Source: UBA7703 sp034926785 (GTDB lineage Bacteria; Bacillota; Clostridia; Christensenellales; CAG-138). From it: a stretch of 44,168 bases of DNA. Location of the stretch: assembly GCA_034926785.1 (NCBI GenBank), contig JAYFQU010000005.1, positions 1 to 44,168 of the forward strand, written 5' to 3'. Positions 7,946 through 16,208 of this stretch are shown in pieces. The notes beneath the pieces were generated by a model. It ran no database searches. It worked only from the letters and a program-made list of their open reading frames with translations, and was not told the DNA's origin. A program made the translations under genes and the position numbers. Each line of letters starts with the position of its first letter. The first letter of the stretch is position 1.

Positions 7946-10900
7946 TTGTCGTATCTTCCAGTGTTGTCGTTTTTCCGAAGATGCTCATCATCTCGGAATC
8001 GCTGAGGCTGAAATAGTTCTGAACATATTTCAGCGCATAGTTTTGATAATTGTTCGCATACGCGCGGATATTATCGCAATGCTGCTCCCAGGAGGAATAG
8101 GTGATATCGTCCCAGAGGTCGACGTCATACTTCATCTCCGAGGCGATGTTGTTCTGCAGGCGATCCACCATTGCGTTGATCTTCTCCGGCGAATAGATAT
8201 CGTTCATCATAATCGCAACCTTCTGGAGAAACATCTGCTTGAAGTTGGAGTTTGCAAGCAGCGCCCTGATCAGAACCGTTGACGTTGCCTTGCTCGATCC
8301 GTGTCCCGCAGCGTCAAAATATCGGGAGAAGAAGTCTCTGCGGAATCCGCTGGTGTACGCGTCCGTGTTTTTATCATCCCGGTTCATCGCCCAACAGAAG
8401 TCATAGAGAATCCAGCGCCACTTGTTGTCATATTCCGCGCTACGCCAGTACTTGAGGTTGCCCGAATCCGTATTGCCGACGATGATCTCCGCCGCCGTAT
8501 AGGTGGCGAAATTTTCTACATCCATCAGAGTGCCGATATAGTCGTAATTGGACTGATTACTCAGGTCGTGGCTTCCGGCCCATTCCACCATCGCCGTGTA
8601 ATCCTCCCAGCCGTTGCCGGCGAGCACACAGAACTGGTTGCCATTTCCATACAGGATATCAACAGAGTCGGGATTGCTCAGATGGAACCGGGAGGCGATA
8701 AAATCCTCCTTGATTCGTTCCATAAAATCATAAACGCCCCAGTATTTTCCGTTGATCAGGACAACCACCTGTTGATGCGCCTGTACCACGACGTTGCGGT
8801 CCTCCGGCAGGCCGGTGTCGCCTTCTTCAAAGAGCGTGGTGACAAGATTGTCGCGGATGCGGCTGTTGGTCGCGTCCTGTGCGCTTGCGCGGAGAATGAG
8901 CGATTTATAGCTCGTCGCGGTCCGATTCTCGAAGAACGGATAGTGAAAGGACGAGTCGCCATAGGCGCCCTTGGCGATCAACGCCAGGCCCTTCTGCTGC
9001 TTGTTGCGCGAGAACTGGCCCTGAATCTGCACCACGCCATCCCCGCTATAGAGGGAGACGCCGTTCGCGCCGATATAGTCAAAGTGCACATTTCTCTCCC
9101 ATTCGCGTCCCAACGGGTCGGGATGGGATTTCGGCTGCGCGTTGAAGTTCGCCAGATTCCAGTTAGGGTCCTGCATGCCGTTATTGATGCGAAAATCGGT
9201 CGGCATCTGTCCTGATACCGTTGCAAAATCATTGCCGACCACATAGATGCCTGTGCTTGGGTCCCAGAAGTTCTGCGGGTCGGTCACGATGCTGACGACG
9301 GGCAGCGAGTAGTGGTGATTCTGCACCGTACTCTCGCCGGTATAGATGATATAGGTCTGGCTCGCAATGTCGCTGCCGCTGTATCCGCTCCTGAAAGCGC
9401 GGGCGCGCAGCGGGGTGGTGCTGCCCACCGTAATCGGCCCGCTGTATTGCGCAGAGCTCTCGGTCGGATCTGTTCCGTCGGTCGTATAGGTGACCGCGCA
9501 GCCTTCCGGCACCTCTATGGTGACGGTTTGCGGGCTCTCAAACGCTCCGCCGGCGGTGAGGATCTTCGGCTTTTCGGCATATCCAATCATGCCTGTACCG
9601 TTGGCCGCGTTTGGCGTGGGTTTTTCATAAAAAAAGAGGTTGGCGTCCGTCCTGCCGTAACTGACGTCCGCATGTCCCTTTGGCACCAGCAACTTATCCA
9701 GAATGGTGCCGTCCGGCTGGAACAGAAAGACGACATCGCCGTCCGAAGAGAGCCCGAAATTCGTCTCTAGATTATTTTTTTTTTGCGCGTCGGCAACATT
9801 CTTGCCAGACGCGAGAACGGTTAAATATTCGCCCGCGTCGAGCGTTATATCGGGAAACACCCATTTTGCAGGGTTCTTTGCGTTGTTGCTCAGCGCATAG
9901 CCCGCCAGAGGAATCGGAGAACCGGTGGTGTTGTGGATTTCAATCCAGTCGTAATACTCCCCATCCGGCTGCTTGAGCGTGGAAACGTTCGCGTTGAGCG
10001 CCTCCGAGATAACAATGTTACCCTTGCCATAGGAGAGCGTTTGCATGAATGCCTGCAAGCCTGCGTTATTGTTGGTGTATCCCGGTGTCGGCTGGGAGCT
10101 TGGCGCCCATTCGCCCGTGCCGTCGGGATTGCGGGCAAAGCTGATATCCGTGCTTGCGCGGGTGTAGTCATATTGGTCGAGGATACGCCCGGTCGGCGTG
10201 GAGAACACCACGCTCTCCGCATAGGCGGCGAGGCTAAACGGCGCTTCAATCTTGTCCGCTCCATCCGGCGTTTCGCGTCCGGTGCAGTAGATGAGCAGCA
10301 CGCCGTTTGCAGGTATGGTCGTCCCCTTGGGCAGCGTATATTTGAGCGGCTGCGTCGCAGAGTCCGAAATGCCAAAGCCGGAGAGGTCGATATCCGCTCC
10401 CGTGGTGTTGTATAGCTCGATCCAGTCGCAATAGGCGCCGTCCGGTCCGATGAGGGTGGAAGCGTTGCTGGGCATAAACTCGTTGAGATAGACGCCGTTG
10501 GATTCATCCGCCGAGGCGGAGAGGGTCGCCAGATACTGCGCCGCTCCTTCCTCCGAATTTGGATAGCCGGGGCTTGGTTTCATCTCTTTCCATGCGGTTG
10601 TGTCCTCCGCGCTGCGCCCAAGCGAATAGCCGCTCGTCACAGGCTTGAGGGTAATGCTGTCCACCATCTTGCCGGAAGCATTGGAGAGAATGACATCGTC
10701 CGAAGCGGAGAGTTTAAAGGGGGTATGCATCTTTCCGCGTGAGGGATCCCCGCTGCAGAACACAACAAGATAGCCGCGCGCGGGCATAACAGACCCTTCC
10801 GGGAAGGTCCATTTCGCGGCGGAAATCAGCTTGTCGGTCAGGCCGTAGCCGGAGATGTCCAAGTCGGAATCAGTGTTGTTATAAACCTCGATCCAGTCGG

Positions 10901-11099
10901 GAAACGCGCCCGTCTCGTCCGGCACGGCACCCTTGTTGCTGGTCATGACCTCATTGATCTCAACCTGCCCGAGATTTGCCGTGTCCTCCTTTCGGCCGCC
11001 TTTTGTTATATAAAGAATGAGCGCAACGGCGCTGACGGCAAGCAGCACAACAACGAGCAGCTTGCGCGCGCCGGATGATCTCCTTCTTCGTTTCGCCAT
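7935..11099 (-). CDS. CotH-kinase protein with three lamin-tail domains
   Basis: This 1054-residue protein is anchored by one N-terminal membrane segment (about residues 13-31) after a basic KRRRRSS start, so most of it is outside the cell. Three lamin-tail domains follow, at about 45-170, 203-335 and 360-490, each with the D-W-I-E-[VLI]-[YH]-N core. A chitobiase/FN3-like domain (VTYTTDGTDPTESS) is near 515-590, then a CotH domain at about 595-1030 with INGKYWGVYDFMERI, ENFATYTAAEIIVGN and KWRWILYDFCWAM. CotH proteins of Bacillus spores are atypical protein kinases; whether this one is active is untested. It is first in an operon with the VTC polymerase and DUF4956 protein. The start has AAAGGAGC upstream. 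Confidence 0.88.
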   Translation of the reverse strand: MAKRRRRSSGARKLLVVVLLAVSAVALILYITKGGRKEDTANLGQVEINEVMTSNKGAVPDETGAFPDWIEVYNNTDSDLDISGYGLTDKLISAAKWTFPEGSVMPARGYLVVFCSGDPSRGKMHTPFKLSASDDVILSNASGKMVDSITLKPVTSGYSLGRSAEDTTAWKEMKPSPGYPNSEEGAAQYLATLSASADESNGVYLNEFMPSNASTLIGPDGAYCDWIELYNTTGADIDLSGFGISDSATQPLKYTLPKGTTIPANGVLLIYCTGRETPDGADKIEAPFSLAAYAESVVFSTPTGRILDQYDYTRASTDISFARNPDGTGEWAPSSQPTPGYTNNNAGLQAFMQTLSYGKGNIVISEALNANVSTLKQPDGEYYDWIEIHNTTGSPIPLAGYALSNNAKNPAKWVFPDITLDAGEYLTVLASGKNVADAQKKNNLETNFGLSSDGDVVFLFQPDGTILDKLLVPKGHADVSYGRTDANLFFYEKPTPNAANGTGMIGYAEKPKILTAGGAFESPQTVTIEVPEGCAVTYTTDGTDPTESSAQYSGPITVGSTTPLRARAFRSGYSGSDIASQTYIIYTGESTVQNHHYSLPVVSIVTDPQNFWDPSTGIYVVGNDFATVSGQMPTDFRINNGMQDPNWNLANFNAQPKSHPDPLGREWERNVHFDYIGANGVSLYSGDGVVQIQGQFSRNKQQKGLALIAKGAYGDSSFHYPFFENRTATSYKSLILRASAQDATNSRIRDNLVTTLFEEGDTGLPEDRNVVVQAHQQVVVLINGKYWGVYDFMERIKEDFIASRFHLSNPDSVDILYGNGNQFCVLAGNGWEDYTAMVEWAGSHDLSNQSNYDYIGTLMDVENFATYTAAEIIVGNTDSGNLKYWRSAEYDNKWRWILYDFCWAMNRDDKNTDAYTSGFRRDFFSRYFDAAGHGSSKATSTVLIRALLANSNFKQMFLQKVAIMMNDIYSPEKINAMVDRLQNNIASEMKYDVDLWDDITYSSWEQHCDNIRAYANNYQNYALKYVQNYFSLSDSEMMSIFGKTTTLEDTTNGG

Positions 11100-11150
11100 G
11101 TGTCCAATGCTCCTTTCGCGAGCCTGCGGATGTGCATTTTCGCAACGTCC

Positions 11151-11179
11151 AGTGTACCATAAGGCCGATGCTCTGCCAA
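11151..11179 (-). promoter_or_regulatory. Promoter of the cotH-VTC-DUF4956 operon
   Basis: On the minus strand TTGGCA (11174-11179) and TACACT (11151-11156) are 17 bp apart, and the -10 has the TGG extension. The match is good and the predicted leader is about 45 nt. This looks like a vegetative promoter; there is nothing resembling a sporulation sigma site. Confidence 0.75.
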
Positions 11180-11289
11180 TGATACCCCACGATTATTCAC
11201 AAAATGTCCGAAATATAACCGCATTCGCACCACGCGGGCTGCTTTGCCGTTTCCTCCGGCTCTCCGCCCTGTTTTTTACGGATGCGCCG

Positions 11290-11745
11290 CTATCTCAAAA
11301 CGCCAAGCAGCACCACCGCGACAATCAGCGCGATGGATAGAAACACCGCGCCGAGGATCGTAAACACGCGGGTGAAGGTTTGCATCTGCCGCGCGTCTTC
11401 CTCAATATAGACTCGCCCGATGTTCTGCGGGTCATAGTAAACCCGAACGGTCTGCCCCACGAGCAGATTGCTGGCGCCCGCGTAGTTGGAGACATATTGA
11501 TACGGCTTGCCGTCGATGGAGAAACCGTAGACCGCGCGGAGTCCCGTGGAGCCAAACTGGCTCTGCATGGCGTTGACCACACCTTCGGCGTTGGCGGTGC
11601 AGAGGCTGCGCTTTCTGTTTTGTCCGGCGGAAACGCCAAGGCCCACGGCGAGGAAAATCAAGCCCATCAGGCCGAAGGTGCCGGAGAAGATCGCGGTAAA
11701 CAGGCCCGCGAATGTGATGTTGGCAGAAGGAATCATAAGGGTCAT
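11290..11745 (-). CDS. DUF3592 membrane protein
   Basis: This 151-residue protein has a membrane segment at each end (about 12-36 and 122-148). Between them is an extracytoplasmic beta-rich domain with YGFSIDGKPYQYVSNY and a V-R-V-Y-Y-D-P motif, the pattern of the DUF3592 family. The function is unknown. It lies 27 nt after rarA, with an AGGAG ribosome site, and is probably co-transcribed with it. A second ATG three codons downstream is possible but has a poorer site. Confidence 0.75.
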   Translation of the reverse strand: MTLMIPSANITFAGLFTAIFSGTFGLMGLIFLAVGLGVSAGQNRKRSLCTANAEGVVNAMQSQFGSTGLRAVYGFSIDGKPYQYVSNYAGASNLLVGQTVRVYYDPQNIGRVYIEEDARQMQTFTRVFTILGAVFLSIALIVAVVLLGVLR

Positions 11746-11772
11746 TGTATTCTCCTCTTCGCGCTCCTGGCG

Positions 11773-13122
11773 TTATGGTTCTGTTTTGTCCGGTTCTTTC
11801 GGCGGCGCTCCGCCGCCGCGCAGAAGATCCCTCTTTTCGTGATTCTCGCGGATCTTCGCCTCCTGCCCCTGATCGGAGGGCAGGTAATAGCGCTTCCCCT
11901 TGAGCGAAGGCGGCATATAGTCCTGCTTGACCCAATGTCCGGGGAAGTCATGCGGATAAAGATAGCCTTTGCCGTGGCCGAGCTTGCCCGCGCCGGCAAA
12001 AGAGGTGTCCCGAAGATAGATCGGCACCGGCTCGTCAAAGCTCTGCTCCGCGTCCGCCGCCGCCGCCGAAAGGGCGACGACAACGCTGTTGGACTTTGGC
12101 GATTCGCAAAGAAAGATGATCGCCTGCGTCAGAGAAAGCCGCGCTTCCGGCAGGCCGATATGTTCCAGCGCGTCAGCCGCCGTAACCGCCTGCACCATCG
12201 CCTGCGGATTGGCGAGGCCGATGTCCTCGCTCGCGTGCGCGATGAGCCGCCGCGCAATGATCCGCGGATCAACCCCCGCGTATAAAAGCCGCGTAAACCA
12301 CGCGATGGCCGCATCCGAATCCCCACCGCGCAGGCTTTTGCAAAACGCGGAGAGCATGTCGTAGAAGAACTGCTCGTCGCACTTGATCACCTTTTTCTGG
12401 CTGGATTCGGCGGCGATCTCCCGCGTGATACGGATTTCGTCCGCTTCATCCGGCGGGGTGGTCAGCACCGCGAGTTCCAGCGCGTTGAGGGCGTTCCGGC
12501 AGTCTCCGTTGGCGATAGCCGATATGGTGTGCAGCGCCTCGTCCTCCAGCCGAACCCGGAGCTTGCCAAAACCGCGTTCGCCATCCTCCAGCGCGTGCAA
12601 GACCGCCTGCTCCACGTCCGCATTGGTCAGCGGGTAAAACTGGAATACGCGGCAGCGGGAGACAATCGCGCTCGTCATCGCGATCATCGGGTTCTCCGTG
12701 GTGGAGCCGATGAAACGGATGGTGCCCTTTTCCAGCGCGGGCAGGAGCGAATCCGACTGCGTCTTACTCCAGCGATGGCACTCGTCGAGCAGCAGATAGG
12801 TTGGCTGGCGATAGAGTTTGAGCCGCTGCTCCGCCTCCTCCACAATCGCGCGGAGTTCCTTTACCCCGGCCGTCACCGCGTTGAGCTTGACGAACGCGCC
12901 GCCCGTCGCATTGGCGACGATGGCGGCTAGCGTGGTTTTCCCCGTGCCCGGCGGGCCAAAGAAGATTGACGACTGCAGACGGTCGGTCAAGATTGCGCGG
13001 CGCAGCAGTTTTCCCTCGCCGACAATATGCCGCTGCCCGATGAATTCATCCAGCGTGCGCGGGCGCATACGGTCGGCGAGCGGTGCGTTTTCCTCAATGT
13101 GGTTTTGAAATAAATCTTCCAT
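11773..13122 (-). CDS. rarA: Replication-associated recombination protein RarA (MgsA)
   Basis: This is a clamp-loader-type AAA+ ATPase of the RarA/MgsA/WRNIP1 family that acts at stalled forks. At 449 residues it has the family length. The N-terminus reads PLADRMRPRTLDEFIGQRHIVGEGKLLRRA, Walker A is GPPGTGKTT near residue 56, the Walker B segment is LLLDECHRW, and sensor 1 is STTENP. The C-terminal half has the tetramerisation region with YLPSDQG at the end. Walker B normally reads DEIHRF; here it is DECHRW, which keeps the catalytic Asp-Glu. It lies between a secreted glycosidase and a DUF3592 gene, all on the minus strand with short gaps. Confidence 0.93.
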   Translation of the reverse strand: MEDLFQNHIEENAPLADRMRPRTLDEFIGQRHIVGEGKLLRRAILTDRLQSSIFFGPPGTGKTTLAAIVANATGGAFVKLNAVTAGVKELRAIVEEAEQRLKLYRQPTYLLLDECHRWSKTQSDSLLPALEKGTIRFIGSTTENPMIAMTSAIVSRCRVFQFYPLTNADVEQAVLHALEDGERGFGKLRVRLEDEALHTISAIANGDCRNALNALELAVLTTPPDEADEIRITREIAAESSQKKVIKCDEQFFYDMLSAFCKSLRGGDSDAAIAWFTRLLYAGVDPRIIARRLIAHASEDIGLANPQAMVQAVTAADALEHIGLPEARLSLTQAIIFLCESPKSNSVVVALSAAAADAEQSFDEPVPIYLRDTSFAGAGKLGHGKGYLYPHDFPGHWVKQDYMPPSLKGKRYYLPSDQGQEAKIRENHEKRDLLRGGGAPPKEPDKTEP

Positions 13123-13170
13123 ATTACTATTCGTGTCTTTCGGGCGGATGCCGCCCTGTCGATGGTTGCG

Positions 13171-14250
13171 TCAACCTGGCTGCGGGTCCCGCACAGCGAT
13201 GATATCGCTGATGGGGCGGCCGTTCCGCACCGGGTGATTGATCACCCCGTTTTTCGCCAGCAGTACGCTGGACTGCCCGCCATCGAGATTATAGGCTCGC
13301 GAAAAACCCAGTTCTTCACAGAGTTGAGAGAGCTCCTGCATCGTCAGCCCCTTGGACTTTTTCGCCCGCCCGTCTACCGCTAAAAAGGCATAGTGGCCCG
13401 GTTCGTAATAACCGAGTACGGAGCGAGGATTGACGGGCTGCACCGCGCTCCGGAATTTTTCCTTTGCGTGCCCCTCGGCGTCCAACAGCGCCGGCCCGAA
13501 CACCCAGGATTGATACACTTCCATCTGCAGCAACGCTTCTTTTGTCAGTGTGCGGTCGTCATAGGTTACGAGCTCGCCGTTTGTAAGCAACAGCGCAATA
13601 TCCCATGTCCGGTTGACCCGATCCACATATACCACGCCGTTGCGAATCACCGGCCCGTAGACATGCAGCGAGTAAAAATCTCCGTTAAGCGCAAGGACGG
13701 CGTCCGGCACCGACTCGAACATTTTTTTCACGGTGTTGGTTCCGCCGCCGAAGGTTCCGTTGCTGAACGCCGTGGTCAAATAGGAAATGTCCTGAAGATA
13801 GAGATCCGCCAACGTATAGTTGCTCGTCTGAAAGCGTCCGCGGGTGATGGACACGGCGACATTCTCGCTTCTGTAGTTTCCGCTGCCGTCGTCGCGGACA
13901 CCCGTATAGCAAAAGCGGTCAAACAGCCGCTCCGGGCAGAGCCCGCCGGACACCCGCTCGCCAAACGCGACCATATCCTCAATGCCGCCGCAGGCATAAA
14001 ATAACGCCGCGCGCGCGTCCGTCGCGTCGATCGTCCCGTTTTTGGTGAAATCCAGATCCGGGCGCGCCTCTTCCGAAAGCTGCTGAAATGCGATGCCGCG
14101 CAGCATTGCCGCCGCGTCCGCCGCGCTGATTTCTCCGTCTCCCGTCAGGTCCCCATAGGCCGGCGCCTCTTCTGCGGTCGCGCCAGAACAAAGCGCAAGC
14201 AGCGCAGCCATCAGCGCCAGAAGGGAAAATGTTTGCTTTAACTTCTTCAT
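13171..14250 (-). CDS. Secreted phosphodiester glycosidase (NAGPA-like) with dockerin-type repeats
   Basis: I start this at the ATG at 14250, giving 359 residues with a signal peptide (MKKLKQTFSLLALMAALLAL, likely cut after ATA near residue 26). Two EF-hand-like dockerin repeats follow: DLTGDGEISAADA from residue 34 and DFTKNGTIDATDA from residue 67. The rest is a NAGPA/phosphodiester glycosidase domain, with ALNGDFYS, YAFLAVDGR and the final YNLDGGQSSVLL...ISDIIAVR signature. This family cleaves GlcNAc-1-phosphodiesters, and bacterial members are thought to act on wall or exopolysaccharide links. The ribosome site is weak. A promoter-like TATGAT is at 14353-14358, facing a plus-strand promoter. 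No cohesin partner is in the window. Confidence 0.8.
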   Translation of the reverse strand: MKKLKQTFSLLALMAALLALCSGATAEEAPAYGDLTGDGEISAADAAAMLRGIAFQQLSEEARPDLDFTKNGTIDATDARAALFYACGGIEDMVAFGERVSGGLCPERLFDRFCYTGVRDDGSGNYRSENVAVSITRGRFQTSNYTLADLYLQDISYLTTAFSNGTFGGGTNTVKKMFESVPDAVLALNGDFYSLHVYGPVIRNGVVYVDRVNRTWDIALLLTNGELVTYDDRTLTKEALLQMEVYQSWVFGPALLDAEGHAKEKFRSAVQPVNPRSVLGYYEPGHYAFLAVDGRAKKSKGLTMQELSQLCEELGFSRAYNLDGGQSSVLLAKNGVINHPVRNGRPISDIIAVRDPQPG

Positions 14251-14339
14251 GCAGCCCAAGTCCCGGCTCCATCTGTTTCTTAGCGTGGTACCGCCGCTTC
14301 CAGCCGTACCGCCACAATAGTTCACATCCCGCGATGTAA

Positions 14340-14400
14340 AACCTAGGCCTTCATCATAACACGTTTTCGGGTCTTGTGGTAGAATGAAGCTGGGTTGGGA
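14340..14400. promoter_or_regulatory. Divergent promoter region, glycosidase and GT4 glycosyltransferase
   Basis: On the plus strand an extended -10 TGGTAGAAT ends at 14385. On the minus strand a TATGAT lies at 14353-14358. The two -10 elements are about 22 bp apart, so the two genes may compete for polymerase. Neither has a convincing -35. Confidence 0.4.
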
Positions 14401-14513
14401 TGCTTGTACGAGACCCATTTGCGCGGGCGCGATACGGATGCCCCTATTTGTATCAAATGAATGCGCAGCAAGTTTTTTTGCCTATCACTCATTCGAAAGG
14501 TGTGAAACCCCCA

Positions 14514-15674
14514 ATGAAAATTGGACAGTTTAGCGATTCCTTTCTGCCAATCGTAGACGGCGTAGGCCGCGTGGTCTATAACTATGCAACCGCGCTGTCC
14601 CGGCGCGGCGAGGAGTGCTATGTGATAGCGCCTATGTCGGACACCGGGTTTCGCGGCGGATATCCCTTTGAACTCATCGATTTTATCAGCATGGAGCTCC
14701 CGCGGCAGCGGCAATACAGCACCGGCATCCCCCAGCTGGACACGCATTATGACGCGCGCATGCGCTCGGTCAACCTCGACATCGTCCATGCGCACTCCCC
14801 GTTTATCGCGGGGTTGGAAGCACAGCGGCTCGCGCGGCGGCGTAATATCCCGATCATCGGGATGTTCCACTCCCGCTATTACGACGACTTTTACCAGTTG
14901 ACCCGAACGGAGATGCTCGCAAACCTCGCGGTTGCAACCATTGTAAACTTCTACCAGCGCTGTGATGAAGTTTGGACGGTCAGCCAGAGTTCCAAAAAGA
15001 CGCTCTATGACTACGGCTATGTCGGCGAGGTGGTCGTCATGCCAAACGGTACGCCGGATATTGACCCGGACCCCGACCGCGCCGCAGCGGTAAAGGCGCA
15101 TTATTCCTTGCCGGATGAGCCGATTCTGCTCTATTGCGGGCAGATGAACTGGAAAAAGAACATTTTGCGCATTCTCGAAAGCTGCGCCTGCTGCGCAAAA
15201 AGTGGCAAGCCCTTTACGTTGGTGCTTGCCGGTCAGGGGCCGGACGCAAAGTCAATTAAGCAAAAAGCGGAGGAGCTGGGCCTCAAGGACCGAACGCGGT
15301 TTACCGGGCATATCACCAACGAAGAAGACCTCTACGGGCTTTATGAAAACGCGTCTCTCTTCGTCTTCCCCTCGCTCTATGATACCTCGGGCATGGTGGT
15401 ACGCGAGGCGGCGGCGATGGCGACCCCGAGCGTGGTCGTGCGCGGCTGCGCAACGGCGGAGCCGATTCAGGATCGCGAGAACGGTTTTTTATGTGAGGAC
15501 ACCACCGAGAGCCTTTGCGAGATTATCGATCTGGCGCTGGGCGACAGTGAAATGACCAAACGAATTGGCGATGCCGCGAGAAAGACCATCTACCTCTCCT
15601 GGGATGACATCGCAAAGATCACTGTGGATCGCTATGCGGCGCTGATCGAGCACTATAAACAAAACCAGAAATAA
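14514..15674 (+). CDS. GT4-family glycosyltransferase
   Basis: This 386-residue GT-B enzyme starts MKIGQFSDSFLPIVDGVGRV, where DSFLP...DGV is the acceptor-side motif of GT4 enzymes that glucosylate diacylglycerol or similar lipids. DIVHAHSPF, YCGQMNWKKN and the donor-side motif DTSGMVVREAAAMATPSVV (E-x7-E type) follow. The likely reaction is transfer of a hexose from a nucleotide sugar to a membrane lipid or cell-surface acceptor; the exact substrate cannot be read from the sequence. I prefer the ATG at 14514, with AAAGGTG upstream, over longer forms that begin at 14400. It is convergent with the Smr gene, and repeat B follows its stop codon. Confidence 0.85.
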   Translation: MKIGQFSDSFLPIVDGVGRVVYNYATALSRRGEECYVIAPMSDTGFRGGYPFELIDFISMELPRQRQYSTGIPQLDTHYDARMRSVNLDIVHAHSPFIAGLEAQRLARRRNIPIIGMFHSRYYDDFYQLTRTEMLANLAVATIVNFYQRCDEVWTVSQSSKKTLYDYGYVGEVVVMPNGTPDIDPDPDRAAAVKAHYSLPDEPILLYCGQMNWKKNILRILESCACCAKSGKPFTLVLAGQGPDAKSIKQKAEELGLKDRTRFTGHITNEEDLYGLYENASLFVFPSLYDTSGMVVREAAAMATPSVVVRGCATAEPIQDRENGFLCEDTTESLCEIIDLALGDSEMTKRIGDAARKTIYLSWDDIAKITVDRYAALIEHYKQNQK

Positions 15675-15712
15675 ACCCCTGTAGAAGGCAATAAACGAGG
15701 CGTAAGCCCCGT

Positions 15713-15880
15713 CAGTCTGTCAACAAAGTCCCGGGATTGTTAAGGGCTGTAGCCCTTAACCCATCGCTTCCGGCCGCGGTGGCTTTGCCATCGCGGCGAA
15801 CCGCCCGGAATCGGGCGATTGCTCCAGCCCTTTGCCGTTCGGAGACCGAAGGGCAGGGGGCAGCGAGTGGCTGCCCCGTC
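15713..15880 (+). repeat. Structured dispersed repeat, family B, copy 1
   Basis: This stretch aligns with 44012-44168 in the same orientation. Shared blocks include GGGATTGTTAAGGGC, GCCCTTAACCC, TTCCGGCC, GGCTTTGCC and CTTTGCCGTTCGGAG. It folds as successive hairpins: TTAAGGGC/GCCCTTAA, a stem around GGCTTTGCC, CGCCCG/CGGGCG, a stem around CCGTTCGG, then GGGGCAGC/GCTGCCCC. Both copies follow a plus-strand gene by 40-50 nt. It fills most of the 249-bp gap between the GT4 gene and the Smr gene. No plausible coding sequence is present. Confidence 0.8.
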
Positions 15881-15923
15881 AAAAAACGAGTTTTTGTTGG
15901 CGGGTTCGTTTTCCCCGCCGAGA

Positions 15924-16181
15924 TCAAAGCTCCCTCAGCACAAGATCCGTCGCACTCTCGGAGACTGGTTCCACGCGCAGCACGGTTGGGTGAGCCGCGT
16001 ACTCCTGCCGAATCATCTCCCGCAGTGCCGTTCCGTTATGAAATCCGTGGATAACGTGGATGCGGTAAAGCCCGCGGCTTCTGCGCAGCGCCGCGTCCAG
16101 CGCGACGCGCGCCTGATATTGCGTTTTTCCGTGCAGGTCGAGGGTCGTGCTCGCCGCACCCGTAGCCGCCGCTTTCTGCAT
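15924..16181 (-). CDS. Small Smr-domain protein
   Basis: This 85-residue protein is almost entirely an Smr domain, the C-terminal nuclease-like domain of MutS2. LDLHGKTQYQARVALDAAL near residue 14 is the LDLHG motif, and VIHGFHNGTALREMI near residue 43 is the HGxG-type motif (HGFHNG). It stands alone, without the MutS2 ATPase. Stand-alone Smr proteins can nick or bind branched DNA or RNA; here the function is unknown. It is 27 nt downstream of the acyltransferase gene and likely co-transcribed. Repeat B lies just beyond its stop codon. Confidence 0.8.
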   Translation of the reverse strand: MQKAAATGAASTTLDLHGKTQYQARVALDAALRRSRGLYRIHVIHGFHNGTALREMIRQEYAAHPTVLRVEPVSESATDLVLREL

Positions 16182-16208
16182 GTCGTTATTCCTCCGCTCG
16201 CCATCGCC

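Noticed and set aside
14281..14300. T-box-like GCGTGGTACCGCC on the plus strand before the GT4 gene
   Set aside because: It resembles the GGGTGGTACCGCG antiterminator core, but there is no specifier stem or terminator, and the downstream gene is not of amino-acid metabolism.
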